64,000 bases of DNA from Bin52 sp965243345 (lineage in GTDB: Bacteria > Pseudomonadota > Alphaproteobacteria > Thalassobaculales > Thalassobaculaceae): positions 4,402,001 through 4,466,000 of the forward strand of contig CBDEUR010000003.1 of the NCBI GenBank assembly GCA_965243345.1, in the 5' to 3' direction. The notes beneath the pieces were generated by a model, which saw nothing but the letters and a program-made list of their open reading frames with translations, did no database searches and was not told the origin of the DNA. Positions 8,248-17,042 of this stretch are shown one piece after another. Each line of letters opens with the position of its first letter. Position 1 is the stretch's first letter. The translations under genes and the position numbers were made by a program.

Positions 8248-9300
8248 TCAGATGGCCCGGACCCGCTCGAGACCCTGGGGTGACCGGCCGGTCTCGACCT
8301 CGACGACCGCATCGACCAGTGCGGCATTCGCCGGGGCCGGGATCCCGATCTCGGCGCCCTTGGCGGCGACGAAGCCGTTGATGGCGTGGATCTCGGTCCG
8401 CCGCCCCTTGGCGATGTCCTGGGCCATGGACGGGCGGGAATCGTCGCTGCGGCCGACCGCGGACGCCTCCATGTCGGCCTCGATGCGCTCGCGCAGCGCA
8501 CTGTCGCTGCCCGACGCCGCAACCCAGTCATCGGGTGCGAAACGGTTGATGTTCTCGAGGTCGAATCCGAGCGCGCGGCCGATCCGCACCGCTTCGCCGG
8601 CAAGGCGGATCGACAGCCAGCGGGTGACCGGTTCGCGGTCACAGTCGTTGGCGCCGAGCCCGGTCGCTGCGCACACGCCGTTGCGCATCGCGTTGGCCGT
8701 CAGCTTCGACCAGCGTTCGCCCCACAGGTTGGTGGTCGCCTTGGCACTGTCGACCGCCGAGAGCAGCCGGACGACATCCTGGATCCGCGGCGTGATGCGG
8801 CCATGCGCCTCACCGGCCCGGAACACCGTGTGCTTGTTGCCGCCGAGCGGAACCCCGCGCCGCACCGTGGCGGGTCCGGTGAGCTCGACCGCGATCTTGG
8901 CGGCGATGCAGCCGGTGGTCCGGCCCCAGCCGACCATCTGTGCAAGCGTTTCCTCGTTGATGCAGTTCTGTAGCGAGACACAGAACCCGGTGGGCGCCAG
9001 GTATTCCCTGATCAGGGCGGCGGCCCAGGCGGTGTCGTAGGACTTCACGCAGATGAAAGCGATGTCGATCGGGCGTTCGCGCGCCAGCGACTGCACCTCC
9101 GTCAGGCTGATCGCACGCGCCGGTGTGGTGAAACACTCGGCCTCGGTCAGGCCCGAGAGCGACAGGCCCTGCTCGTTGATCGCGCGAACGTGTTCCGGCC
9201 ACGGATCGACGAAGATAACGTCCTCGCCCATGCGGGCCATGTAGCCGCCGACATAGGCGCCGACGGCGCCGGCACCGACAATGGCTATCCGGTTGCTCAT
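8248..9300 (-). CDS. Ketopantoate reductase (ApbA/PanE) family protein
   Basis: 350 residues. The N-terminal Rossmann fold has the GAGAVGAYVGGYMA dinucleotide motif (about 9-22). The conserved lysine lies in CVKSYDTAWAAAL. The C-terminal all-alpha domain carries the 'KLTANAMRNG' region typical of the ApbA/PanE fold. The usual family reaction is NADPH-dependent reduction of 2-dehydropantoate to pantoate. The setting, directly downstream of a TauD dioxygenase and a TPP enzyme, suggests a catabolic 2-oxo-acid reductase paralogue rather than the pantothenate enzyme. It lies 13 bp from the dioxygenase stop codon in the same direction, so it is probably the last gene of a three-gene operon. Confidence 0.85.
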   Translation of the reverse strand: MSNRIAIVGAGAVGAYVGGYMARMGEDVIFVDPWPEHVRAINEQGLSLSGLTEAECFTTPARAISLTEVQSLARERPIDIAFICVKSYDTAWAAALIREYLAPTGFCVSLQNCINEETLAQMVGWGRTTGCIAAKIAVELTGPATVRRGVPLGGNKHTVFRAGEAHGRITPRIQDVVRLLSAVDSAKATTNLWGERWSKLTANAMRNGVCAATGLGANDCDREPVTRWLSIRLAGEAVRIGRALGFDLENINRFAPDDWVAASGSDSALRERIEADMEASAVGRSDDSRPSMAQDIAKGRRTEIHAINGFVAAKGAEIGIPAPANAALVDAVVEVETGRSPQGLERVRAI

Positions 9301-9313
9301 TGCATCATCCCCG

Positions 9314-10171
9314 TCAGTGCGGCCGGTCGGAACTGCCGATGGTCAGGCGGTGCATGACCCGGCGTTCGCCGTGGTAGTCGTTGAGCGCCAGGTGCTGGGT
9401 GCAGCGGTTGTCCCACAGGACCAGAGAACCCGGGCGGTAGCGGATCCGGCAGGTGAACTCCGGGCGCGTGGCATGGGAGCGCAGGTAGTCGAGCAGCGGT
9501 GCGCTCTCCTCCTCGGTCATGTCGGCGAACCGGGTCAGGTGCGATCCGCTGACGTAGAGCGCCAGCCGCCCGGTCTCCGGGTGGGTGCGCACGATCGGAT
9601 GGAACGTCGCCTCTTCGCTCCGGTCGAGGTTCTCGACCGTAAACCGGGTGCTGTTCATCACCGCCGCCCGCCCGCCGGCGTGCTTCAGCGCCGCCGAATA
9701 CTCTGCCTGCATGTGGCGCAGGAGTTCCTTCATGCCGTCCGAAAGCGTCTCCCAGGCGAGGTAGAGGCTGGTCAGCAGGGTGTCTCCACCCCTGGTCGGG
9801 ACCTCGTGGGCGTACAGCATGGTCCCGAGGGGAGGTGTTTCGGTGAAGGACATGTCGGTGTGCCAGTTGCCCCCGAAATTCCGGCGTTCGTCGGGTTCCT
9901 TGCGGATCTCGAAGATCCCCGGGTGACCGGGCAGGCCCTTGACGAACGGGTAGGGGACCAGAGGGCCGAACCGGGTGGCGAACGCCTCGCAGTGTTCCGG
10001 CTCGAGCACCTGGTCATGGAACAGGATCACCTGGTAGTCGAGCAGCGCCTGGTGGATTTCCCCGAACACTCCGTCGTCGAGCGGGCGGGACAGGTCAACC
10101 CCGGAGATCTCCGCTCCCATCGATCCGGCGATGGGAGCGACGGTGATCGTGGGCTGGTTCTTCAGAAGCAT
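9314..10171 (-). CDS. TauD/TfdA-family Fe(II)/2-oxoglutarate dioxygenase
   Basis: 285 residues. The facial triad is visible: H104 and D106 in NWHTDMSF, and the distal His (about 274) in RRVMHRLTIG. The 2-oxoglutarate-binding arginine lies in the same C-terminal segment. Family members hydroxylate alpha to a sulfonate, ether or carboxylate. The start at 10171 (MLLKNQPTITV) fits family N-termini; the longer frame reading back to 10390 overlaps the TPP-enzyme gene and is rejected. It lies 52 bp downstream of that gene. The substrate is unknown. Taurine itself is not specifically suggested, because no Tau transporter is nearby. Confidence 0.9.
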   Translation of the reverse strand: MLLKNQPTITVAPIAGSMGAEISGVDLSRPLDDGVFGEIHQALLDYQVILFHDQVLEPEHCEAFATRFGPLVPYPFVKGLPGHPGIFEIRKEPDERRNFGGNWHTDMSFTETPPLGTMLYAHEVPTRGGDTLLTSLYLAWETLSDGMKELLRHMQAEYSAALKHAGGRAAVMNSTRFTVENLDRSEEATFHPIVRTHPETGRLALYVSGSHLTRFADMTEEESAPLLDYLRSHATRPEFTCRIRYRPGSLVLWDNRCTQHLALNDYHGERRVMHRLTIGSSDRPH

Positions 10172-10223
10172 CGGGCGGCTCCATTGCGCGGTTGGGTCTC
10201 GGTCCGGTGCCCGGGCCCCGGCA

Positions 10224-11852
10224 TCACAACCGGGAAACCCTGGTTTCCTTGCAGGTGATGAACTCGAGCAGCGCCGGCGTTCCGGCCTCGGTCTGTGCAA
10301 TGCCGCGCCGGATCGCCGGGATGATCTCCGACACCTCGGTGACCCGTTCGCCGTAGCCGCCGAAGGCCCGCGCCATGGCGGCGTAGTCACCGGAGATATC
10401 GGTCGAGCGGTACTTCTCGGTGGATACCGGCATCACGTTGAGTTCGATCGCCATGGAGAAGTTGTTGAGCAGGATCGACAGGATCGGGATGCGTTCCCTG
10501 ACCGCGGTCTCGAAGTCCATGCCGGTAAACCCGATGGCGGCGTCTCCCCACACGTTGATGCACAGCTTGTCGGGATGGGCCAGCTTGGCGCCCATGGCGA
10601 GACCGAGGCCATAGCCGAGCTGCGTCGTCTTGCCCCAGCCGATGTAGCTGAGCGGGGTTGTCGCCTGCCAGAACGGGCTGATCTGGTCGCGCGGCGAACC
10701 GGCGTCATGAGTGATGATGGTGTTCGCCTTGTCCACCGTGGCCCCGAGGTCGCGAAGCACCCGGTAGGGAGAGAGCGGTGTCTCGTCGCTGTCGGTCAGC
10801 GGTGCCCATTCGGCCAGCCACTCGGCGCGTGCCGCGGCAATTGCCGCTGCCACCGGCTCCGCGTCGCGCGGGCTGTCGAGAAGTGCCTCGACCTCGGCAA
10901 TGACCGCGTCAAGCACAAGGGCGGCGTCGCCGACCAGCCCGACGGCGGCCGGGACATCCTTGTTGATGTGCATGGGATCCAGCGTCGCGTGGATCAGCGG
11001 CGTGCCAGCGGGCATCGCCGTTCCGAAGTTGGTGCGGGTGAAACTGCAGCCGATGCCGAAGATGAGATCGGCCTGGTCGAGGTGGCGGCGCACCGCGAGC
11101 GGGATTGCAAGTCCGCAGGATCCGAGCGCGAGCGGATGGTCCTCCGGGAACGCGCTCTTGCCGCCGAGGCTGGTGGTGGTCGGGGCGGCAAGCAGTTCGG
11201 CGAGGCGCTGAAGCTGCGGCCATGCCTTGGCGTAGTGCACGCCCTGGCCGGCGTAGAGCACCGGGTTGCCGGCGGCTACGAGCATGCGGGCGGCCTCCGC
11301 CACGTCGGCCGCGTCCGGACCGTACCGGACGCGGCGCGGCGGTGTGTACTCGAGTGTTTCCGGTACCTCGGCCATCATCAGGTCGACCGGGACCTCGAGC
11401 AGGACCGGACCGCCGCGGCCCGACCTCAGGGCAGAGAACGCGCGGCGAAGCGCGTGCGGCACCTCTTCGGGACTGACCAGTGGCTCGGAGCGCTTTGTGA
11501 CCTGGGCCATCGCGCGCGCCGAGTTGAAGTTGGGATCGACATGCGCGAGGTGCCGGGCATAGCCCATCGGCATCACCAGGATGGGCACGGATTCGCCGTA
11601 GGCCTGGGCCACGCCGCCGTAGGCATTTTCCGCGCCCGGGCCATGCTGCATCACGAATATCCCGATCTTCTCCCCGGACGTGACCCGGGAGATCGCATCG
11701 GCCATGTGCAGCCCGATCCGTTCCTGGCGCACGATCACCGGGCGGATATCGGCATGGGCCACGTATTCGAGAATGTGATTGACCGGGTAGCCGATGATGA
11801 ACTCGACACCTTCCCGCTTCAGCACCTCGACGATGGCTTCAACTGTCTTCAT
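10224..11852 (-). CDS. Thiamine-pyrophosphate-dependent enzyme (acetolactate synthase-like)
   Basis: 542 residues. The catalytic Glu of the PYR domain is in VRQERIGLHMADAISR. The TPP/Mg motif of the PP domain is VWGDAAIGF...(about 25 residues)...LLNNFSMAI, the GDG...NN pattern with D in the third position of GDA. A central domain has GNPVLYAGQGVHYAKA. Such enzymes make or cleave 2-oxo-acid C-C bonds (acetolactate synthase, benzoylformate or sulfopyruvate decarboxylase). No regulatory small subunit is nearby, which argues for catabolic use. The start at 11852 (MKTVEAIVEVL) has GAGGGGG upstream; the longer ATG at 12221 overlaps the divergent SDR gene and is rejected. Confidence 0.88.
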   Translation of the reverse strand: MKTVEAIVEVLKREGVEFIIGYPVNHILEYVAHADIRPVIVRQERIGLHMADAISRVTSGEKIGIFVMQHGPGAENAYGGVAQAYGESVPILVMPMGYARHLAHVDPNFNSARAMAQVTKRSEPLVSPEEVPHALRRAFSALRSGRGGPVLLEVPVDLMMAEVPETLEYTPPRRVRYGPDAADVAEAARMLVAAGNPVLYAGQGVHYAKAWPQLQRLAELLAAPTTTSLGGKSAFPEDHPLALGSCGLAIPLAVRRHLDQADLIFGIGCSFTRTNFGTAMPAGTPLIHATLDPMHINKDVPAAVGLVGDAALVLDAVIAEVEALLDSPRDAEPVAAAIAAARAEWLAEWAPLTDSDETPLSPYRVLRDLGATVDKANTIITHDAGSPRDQISPFWQATTPLSYIGWGKTTQLGYGLGLAMGAKLAHPDKLCINVWGDAAIGFTGMDFETAVRERIPILSILLNNFSMAIELNVMPVSTEKYRSTDISGDYAAMARAFGGYGERVTEVSEIIPAIRRGIAQTEAGTPALLEFITCKETRVSRL

Positions 11853-12006
11853 CTTCGCGTCCCCCTCGACATCCTTCCGGTCCGTGCGGCCGAACCGTGA
11901 GCGGATGGTACGGGGCGCGCGCGGCGGCTTCAATGCGGATGTCGGGCTGGACGGGACGACGCTGTCGGCGCAGGCTGTGGCCGGCAGCATCAGACGGAGG
12001 CAGGAC

Positions 12007-12774
12007 ATGCGTTTCGGGGACAGGGTGGCACTGATTACCGCTGCGGGCAGCGGTATCGGTCGCGCGACGGCACAGATCATCGCGTCGGAGGGCGGCCGGG
12101 TGGCGGCGGTCGATAACGACGAGGGTCGGCTGGAGCGGCTGGCGAACGATATCTCCGCCGCCGGCGGCCGGATCGGAACCTTTGCCTGTGACGCACTTGA
12201 CCGCGGCGCGGTCCGTGCCACCGTCGCCGGGGTGCTCGAGGCTCATGGCGGCATCGACATCCTGGTCAACGCCGTGGGTGGCAGCACCATCATTGCCGAT
12301 CCGGGAGCGACGGTTGACGCGCTGGAACTGGAGGAGTGGCGGTCGATCACCGCGTTCAATCTGGAGGGCATGTTCCTGTTTACCCACGAGGTCGTGCCGA
12401 TAATGAAGCGCCAGGGCAGGGGCAAGATCGTCAATCTTGCCTCCATTGCCGGCCGTGGCCTGAGCGACGAAAGCAGCAGCGCCTACGCCGCGGCCAAGGG
12501 CGGCGTGATCGCGTTTACCCACAAGATCGCCCGGGAACTCGGACCGTTCGGCATCACCGTCAACGCCGTGGCCCCCAACACCACGCTGACCGAGCGGATC
12601 CGGCCGCGGTGGGAGCAGCGCAGCCCGGAGGTCAGGGCCGCCGTCGTTGAAGCGATCCCCCTGCGCCGGGTGGGCGAGGCGGTTGACCAGGCCCGGGTGA
12701 TCTGTTTCCTGGCGTCGGGCGATGCCGACTACGTGACCGGACAGACAATCGACGTGTCGGGCGGCTCCGCCTGA
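12007..12774 (+). CDS. SDR-family NAD(P)-dependent oxidoreductase
   Basis: 255 residues. Cofactor motif TAAGSGIG (11-18), NAVGG, catalytic S146, Y160 and K164 (YAAAK), and a C-terminal YVTGQTIDVSGGSA typical of 'classical' SDRs of the 3-oxoacyl-ACP reductase type. The start at 12007 directly follows a CGGAGG ribosome site; the frame opens further upstream without family residues. It is 14 bp upstream of the CMD-like gene and divergent from the TPP-enzyme operon, so the two units probably share a pathway and control region. A truncated, diverged copy of residues 133-167 occurs at 14255. Confidence 0.92.
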   Translation: MRFGDRVALITAAGSGIGRATAQIIASEGGRVAAVDNDEGRLERLANDISAAGGRIGTFACDALDRGAVRATVAGVLEAHGGIDILVNAVGGSTIIADPGATVDALELEEWRSITAFNLEGMFLFTHEVVPIMKRQGRGKIVNLASIAGRGLSDESSSAYAAAKGGVIAFTHKIARELGPFGITVNAVAPNTTLTERIRPRWEQRSPEVRAAVVEAIPLRRVGEAVDQARVICFLASGDADYVTGQTIDVSGGSA

Positions 12775-12788
12775 CCGGGAGAGGCGAG

Positions 12789-13184
12789 ATGGAACGAAGC
12801 GAACTTTATCGCAAGGGTGATGAAAAGCGCCGGGAAATGTACGGCGAGGCCGCCTACCGACGCGCCAACGAGACCGTCTACGCCGACCCGGTCATGCGCC
12901 GGTTCCTCGACGTGGCGACCGAGTCCGTGTTCGGAGCGTTGTGGACACGGCCGGGGCTGGATACCCGGACCAGGTCGCTGATCTGTGTCGTTTCCGATGT
13001 CGCCACCCAGCGCGAGGACGAACTCGAGATTCACCTGCGGTTTGCCCTGAACCAGGGCTGGACCGAGGATGAACTGATCGAGACCTTGCTGCATCTTTCC
13101 GGCTACATCGGGGTGCCGTCGGTACGCGGCGCGATGCTGGTGGCGAGCCGGGTCTTCGCCGAGATACGGGCCGAGACCGGCTGA
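12789..13184 (+). CDS. Carboxymuconolactone decarboxylase (CMD) family protein
   Basis: 131 residues of all-alpha CMD fold: ESVFGALWTRPGLDTRTRSL, then EDELEIHLRFALNQGWTEDELIETLLHLSGYIGVPS. It has no AhpD-type CxxC, so the peroxidase-like activity of AhpD is unlikely; the decarboxylase or isomerase-like subgroup fits better. It lies 14 bp after the SDR and 100 bp before an EamA transporter in one direction, suggesting a small catabolic or uptake operon. A second, more distant CMD gene lies at 15480-15860 on the other strand. Confidence 0.88.
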   Translation: MERSELYRKGDEKRREMYGEAAYRRANETVYADPVMRRFLDVATESVFGALWTRPGLDTRTRSLICVVSDVATQREDELEIHLRFALNQGWTEDELIETLLHLSGYIGVPSVRGAMLVASRVFAEIRAETG

Positions 13185-13283
13185 CCGTTACCGTCGGGGC
13201 GAAGCGGAGCCGCACCCGGACAAGACCCCCTTCGCGCCGTCCGGTAGCAGGGACCGGCGGCCAGTCACCGCACCGGGAACACC

Positions 13284-14258
13284 ATGGTCACAGTCCGGAG
13301 TGCCCGGATCTCCAACAATGCGGGCGGGATCTACTGCATCGTCATCGGCATGGCGGTGATCACCGCGCAGGATGCCGCGATAAAGTGGCTCAGCACCGAC
13401 TATGCCCTGCACCAGATCATGCTGACGCGTGCCGTGATCGGCGTGTGTGTCGCGCTGGTGATCCTGCGTGTCGAGGGCGGGCTGCACCTGTTGCGGACCA
13501 GGCACCCGGTCTGGCACGTGGTGCGCGGCCTGCTGCTCATCGTTGCCTCTATCGCCTTGCTCCTCGCGATCGCCGCCATGCCGCTCGCCGAGGCGGTGGC
13601 GATCTTCTTCGTCGCGCCCCTGGTCATCACCGGCCTGTCGGTTCCGGTGCTTGGCGAGCAGGTCGGCATCAGGCGCTGGGCGGCGGTGCTCGTTGGCCTG
13701 GTCGGTGTCATCGTGATGACGAGACCGGGTGCGGAGCTGTTCAACTGGACCGCGCTGCTGCCGGTCGTCGCCGCCGTCAGCTATGCGTCCATGCAGATGA
13801 TCACCCGCAGGCTGGGAACCACCGATTCCGCCGGTTCAATGACGTTTTCCATGCAGTCGATGATGATCATCTTCAGCCTGGCGATCGGGTTATCGATTGG
13901 CGACGGACGGTATGCGGGGTCGGGGAGTGCGAGCCTCGAATTCCTGCTGCGTGCCTGGGTCTGGCCCGAAACCGGCGACCTGTGGCTGTTCGCCTGGTGC
14001 GGGCTTGCCAGCGGCGTTAGCAGCTACTTCATGAGCCAGGCCTACCGGCTGGGAACGGCGGCTGCGGTAGCGCCATTCGAGTACGTCGCCCTGCCGATGG
14101 CGATGGCCTGGGGGTTCGCCATATGGGGCGACTGGCCGGACTCCACCGCCTTCGCGGGCATGGCTCTGATCCTCGGGGCCGGGATCTACACCCTGCACCG
14201 CGAGCACCGGCACCGCGAGCGGTCGATTGATCGCCCGAGGGCTGCGGGCCGGCGATGA
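13284..14258 (+). CDS. EamA/DMT-family transporter (copy 1)
   Basis: 324 residues with about ten membrane helices in two EamA halves; LPLAEAVAIFFVAPLVITGL and GTAAAVAPFEYVALPMAMAWGF are typical helices around the conserved E/P residues. The family moves metabolites or amino acids, usually as an exporter. The protein is about 90% identical by eye to copy 2 at 14510. Its C-terminus (RPRAAGRR) differs from copy 2 because the stop codon TGA at 14256 comes from the duplication junction, inside the SDR-derived ATGAAG. It is co-directional with SDR and CMD. Confidence 0.9.
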   Translation: MVTVRSARISNNAGGIYCIVIGMAVITAQDAAIKWLSTDYALHQIMLTRAVIGVCVALVILRVEGGLHLLRTRHPVWHVVRGLLLIVASIALLLAIAAMPLAEAVAIFFVAPLVITGLSVPVLGEQVGIRRWAAVLVGLVGVIVMTRPGAELFNWTALLPVVAAVSYASMQMITRRLGTTDSAGSMTFSMQSMMIIFSLAIGLSIGDGRYAGSGSASLEFLLRAWVWPETGDLWLFAWCGLASGVSSYFMSQAYRLGTAAAVAPFEYVALPMAMAWGFAIWGDWPDSTAFAGMALILGAGIYTLHREHRHRERSIDRPRAAGRR

Positions 14259-14410
14259 AGCGCCAGGGCAGGGGAGAGATCGTCACCCTCGCTTCCATCG
14301 CCGGCCGCGGCCCGGGCAATGACAGCAACAGCGCCTGCGCCGCGGCCAAGGGCGGCGCGATGCAGGTGGCGAGCCGGGCGTTCGCCGGGGTCCGGGCCGG
14401 GACCGGCCGA
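14255..14410 (+). pseudogene. Fused remnant: SDR fragment joined to CMD tail
   Basis: The first 35 codons reproduce SDR residues 133-167 with substitutions (MKRQGRGEIVTLASIAGRGP...AAAKGG). From about 14357 the sequence switches to the 3' end of the CMD gene (MQVASRAFAGVRAGTGR against MLVASRVFAEIRAETG). The frame then runs past the lost CMD stop. It cannot encode a working SDR because the N-terminal cofactor domain and the C-terminal part are missing. It is the scar of a 626-bp deletion after the tandem duplication. Confidence 0.88.
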
Positions 14411-14509
14411 CCGTCGCCGTCGGGACGATGCGGCGTCGCACCCGGACAAGACCCCCTTCGCGCCGTCCGGTAGCAGGGACCGGCGACCAGTCACCACACC
14501 GGGAACACC

Positions 14510-15499
14510 ATGGCCACAGTCCGGAGTGCCCGGATCTCCAACAATGCGGGCGGGATCTACTGCATCGTCATCGGAATGGCGGTGATCACCGCGCAGGATT
14601 CCGCGGTCAAGTGGCTCAGTACCGACTATGCCCTGCACCAGATCATGCTGACGCGTGCCGTGATCGGCCTGTGTGTGGCGCTGGCGATCCTGCATATCGA
14701 AGGCGGGCTGCACCTGTTGCGGACCAGGCACCCGGTCTGGCACGTGGCGCGCGGCCTGCTGCTCATCGTTGCCAATCTCGCCTTCTTCCTCGCGGTCGCC
14801 GCCATGCCGCTCGCCGAGGCGGTGGCGATCTTCTTCGTCGCGCCCCTGGTCATCACCGGCCTGTCGGTTCCGGTGCTTGGCGAGCAGGTCGGCATCAGGC
14901 GCTGGGCGGCGGTGCTCGTTGGCCTGGTCGGTGTCATCGTGATGACGAGACCGGGTGCGGAGCTGTTCAACTGGACCGCGCTGCTGCCGGTCGTCGCCGC
15001 CGTCAGCTATGCGTCCATGCAGATGATCACCCGCAGGCTGGGAACCACCGATTCCGCCGGTTCAATGACGTTTCACATGCAGTCGATGATGATCATCGTC
15101 AGCCTGGCGATCGGGTTATCGGTCGGCGACGGACGGTTTGCAGGGTCCGGCAATGCGAGCCTCGAATTCCTGTTGCGTGCCTGGGTCTGGCCCGAAACCG
15201 GCGACCTGTGGCTGTTCGCCTGGTGCGGGGTCGCAAGCGGCATCGGCGGCTACTTCCTGAGCCAGGCCTACCGGCTCGGAACGGCGGCTGCGGTATCGTC
15301 CTTCGAGTACGTCGCCCTGCCGATGGCGATGGCCTGGGGGTTCGCCTTCTGGGGCGACTGGCCGGACTCCACCGCCTTCGCGGGCATGGCTCTGATCCTC
15401 GGGGCCGGGATCTACACCCTGCACCGCGAGCACATGCACCGCGAGCGGTCGATTGATCGCCCGAAGGCCGGGGGCCGGCTCAGAGGCCGCGTTCGCTGA
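14510..15499 (+). CDS. EamA/DMT-family transporter (copy 2)
   Basis: 329 residues, almost identical to copy 1 over its first 310. Clustered differences include NLAFFLAVAAMPLAEAV against SIALLLAIAAMPLAEAV. Its C-terminus (RPKAGGRLRGRVR) is probably the ancestral one, since copy 1 is cut at the duplication junction. The ATG at 14510 has the same upstream sequence as copy 1. The last 20 bp overlap the 3' end of the convergent CMD gene. Keeping two nearly intact copies suggests either a recent event or a dosage benefit. Confidence 0.9.
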   Translation: MATVRSARISNNAGGIYCIVIGMAVITAQDSAVKWLSTDYALHQIMLTRAVIGLCVALAILHIEGGLHLLRTRHPVWHVARGLLLIVANLAFFLAVAAMPLAEAVAIFFVAPLVITGLSVPVLGEQVGIRRWAAVLVGLVGVIVMTRPGAELFNWTALLPVVAAVSYASMQMITRRLGTTDSAGSMTFHMQSMMIIVSLAIGLSVGDGRFAGSGNASLEFLLRAWVWPETGDLWLFAWCGVASGIGGYFLSQAYRLGTAAAVSSFEYVALPMAMAWGFAFWGDWPDSTAFAGMALILGAGIYTLHREHMHRERSIDRPKAGGRLRGRVR

Positions 15500-15860
15500 A
15501 CACCTCCCGGGCCTGGCGGAAACTGTCGACGGCGCAGGGAAAACCGGCATAGCCGCCGACCTGGATCAGGATTTCGGCGATCTCCTCCTTGGTGACACCG
15601 TTGTTGAGGGCGCCGTTCAGGTGGAGCCGGAACTCGTGCCGCCGGCCAAGGGCGGCCAGCATGGCGATGTTGATCATGCTGCGGGTCTTGAGCGGCAGGC
15701 CTTCCCGGGTCCAGATGGCGCCCCAGGCGTGGGTGGTGATGAAGTCCTGGAGCTTCATCGCGAACTCGTCGGCGTTGTCGAGAGCCGAATTCACGTAGTC
15801 CTCGCCCAGCACCTGCTTGCGGGTGGCGAGGCCCTGGTCGAACAGGTCCCTGGTGTCCAT
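15480..15860 (-). CDS. Carboxymuconolactone decarboxylase family protein
   Basis: 126 residues, CMD fold: HAWGAIWTREGLPLKTRSMI, then RRHEFRLHLNGALNNGVTKEEIAEILIQVGGYAGFPC. The closest named relatives are 4-carboxymuconolactone decarboxylases of the protocatechuate branch, but no other pca genes are present. It lies 15 bp downstream of the enolase-superfamily gene in the same direction, so the two are probably cotranscribed. It converges on the EamA copy 2 gene with a short 3' overlap. Different in sequence from the CMD at 12789, so not part of the recent duplication. Confidence 0.9.
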   Translation of the reverse strand: MDTRDLFDQGLATRKQVLGEDYVNSALDNADEFAMKLQDFITTHAWGAIWTREGLPLKTRSMINIAMLAALGRRHEFRLHLNGALNNGVTKEEIAEILIQVGGYAGFPCAVDSFRQAREVFSERGL

Positions 15861-15875
15861 CGGATCATTCTCCTG

Positions 15876-16985
15876 TCAGGTCAGTGTCGTGACGGTGCGG
15901 GCCGCAATCAGGTCAAAGTCGATGGTGGCTCCGAGTCCCGGGACGGTCGGGGCGTGGATCAGCCCGTCGGCATCCGGTTCAAGGTCGTCGATGATGCCGT
16001 ATTTCTGGGCGCCGGACGGGAGCAGCACCTCGAAGTAGGTGGTGTTGCGGATCGAGAGGATCACGTGCAGGTTGGCCCAGTTGTTGAGCGAGTTGCCGCC
16101 GTGATGCACCTCGTAGTTGATCCCGAAGGCCTCGGCGAGATGCGCGGTCTTCACCAGCGCGGTGATCCCGCCCTTCACCGCCACGTCACCGCGCAGGTAG
16201 TCGGTCGCCTTGTTGATGATCCACGGGACGTAGTTGGTAAACCCGCCCGGCGAATACTCGGTCGCCATCAGCGGGATGGAGAGCTTCTCCCTGAGCTTGA
16301 TGCAGCCCATGAGATCGTCGTCGGCCAGCGGGTCCTCGTACCAGAAGAAGTTCAGTTCCTCGATCGCCCTGCCGACCTTGATCGCGTGGTCGTAGGTGTA
16401 GCTCCAGGTGGAATCGAGCATGATGTCGAAATCGTCCCCGACCGCGTCGCGCACCGCCTGGCAGACCCCGATGTCCTCGCGCCACAGTGTCGGCGGGTGG
16501 ATCTTGTAGGCAGCCCATCCGCCGTCGCGGTAGCTGACCGCCTCCTCGGCGTAGGCGCTGCGCGAGGGCAGCAGCGCCGAGGATGCATAGGCGGGGATGG
16601 ATTCGCGGTACCCGCCAAGCAGCTTGTAGAGCGGAAGCCCGGCCGCCTTCGCCGCAATGTCGTGCAGGGCGATGTCGACCGCACCGATGGCGCGCAGTGT
16701 CGCGATCCGGTTGCGCTTCCACATCGCCTGGTAGAGCCGCGCCCGGTCCAGCGGGTCCTCGCCCATGATCAGCGGTTTCAGGTGGCGGATGAGCCCGGTG
16801 CAGTCGAGTTCGGCGCTCTGTGTGGCCGAGCCGAGAAAGGCGTATCCCTCGACCCCGTCATCGGTACGGATGCGCAGCAGGCCCAGCATGCTGCTGCCGC
16901 CGGTGTTCGACGAACCGGTGTGGTAGGTGAAGGGCGGGATGTTGTCCCAGCGGAACAGGGTCAGGCTGACATCGTCGATCTTCAT
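15876..16985 (-). CDS. Mandelate racemase/muconate lactonizing enzyme family protein (enolase superfamily)
   Basis: 369 residues. The capping domain is followed by a barrel with metal ligands in DIMLDSTWS, FFWYEDPLADDD and MATEYSPGG, and a C-terminal GINYEVHHGGNS where the general acid/base His sits. A lysine in AAYKIHPP can act as the second catalytic base. Members abstract the alpha-proton of a carboxylate (racemases, sugar-acid dehydratases, cycloisomerases). The start at 16985 has GAGGAAA upstream. It is operonic with a CMD gene, which points to an aromatic- or lactone-type acid rather than a plain sugar acid; that is inference. Confidence 0.9.
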   Translation of the reverse strand: MKIDDVSLTLFRWDNIPPFTYHTGSSNTGGSSMLGLLRIRTDDGVEGYAFLGSATQSAELDCTGLIRHLKPLIMGEDPLDRARLYQAMWKRNRIATLRAIGAVDIALHDIAAKAAGLPLYKLLGGYRESIPAYASSALLPSRSAYAEEAVSYRDGGWAAYKIHPPTLWREDIGVCQAVRDAVGDDFDIMLDSTWSYTYDHAIKVGRAIEELNFFWYEDPLADDDLMGCIKLREKLSIPLMATEYSPGGFTNYVPWIINKATDYLRGDVAVKGGITALVKTAHLAEAFGINYEVHHGGNSLNNWANLHVILSIRNTTYFEVLLPSGAQKYGIIDDLEPDADGLIHAPTVPGLGATIDFDLIAARTVTTLT

Positions 16986-17042
16986 GGGCTCGCTTTCCTC
17001 TGGTGAAGGCCGGCGCATGATTGGCGCCCGCGCCCGGCGGCG

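Larger units (their letters stand above)
12403..15475. repeat. Tandem segmental duplication carrying SDR(3')-CMD-EamA, second copy internally deleted
   Basis: The segment starting at the SDR codon M133 (12403) and running through the CMD and EamA genes is repeated from 14255. Offsets are 1852 bp for the SDR part and 1226 bp for the CMD tail and EamA parts, so the second copy lacks 626 bp. The deletion joins the SDR (near 12505) to the CMD (near 13131) at a 5-base identity, CGGCG. Even the spacer between CMD and EamA is nearly identical between copies. The duplication junction is at about 14250, where the first EamA ends abnormally. Confidence 0.9.

Noticed and set aside
14255..14473. 72-codon ORF as a real small protein
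   Set aside because: Its sequence is explained entirely by SDR codons 133-167 joined to the CMD tail and spacer, so it is a deletion scar.
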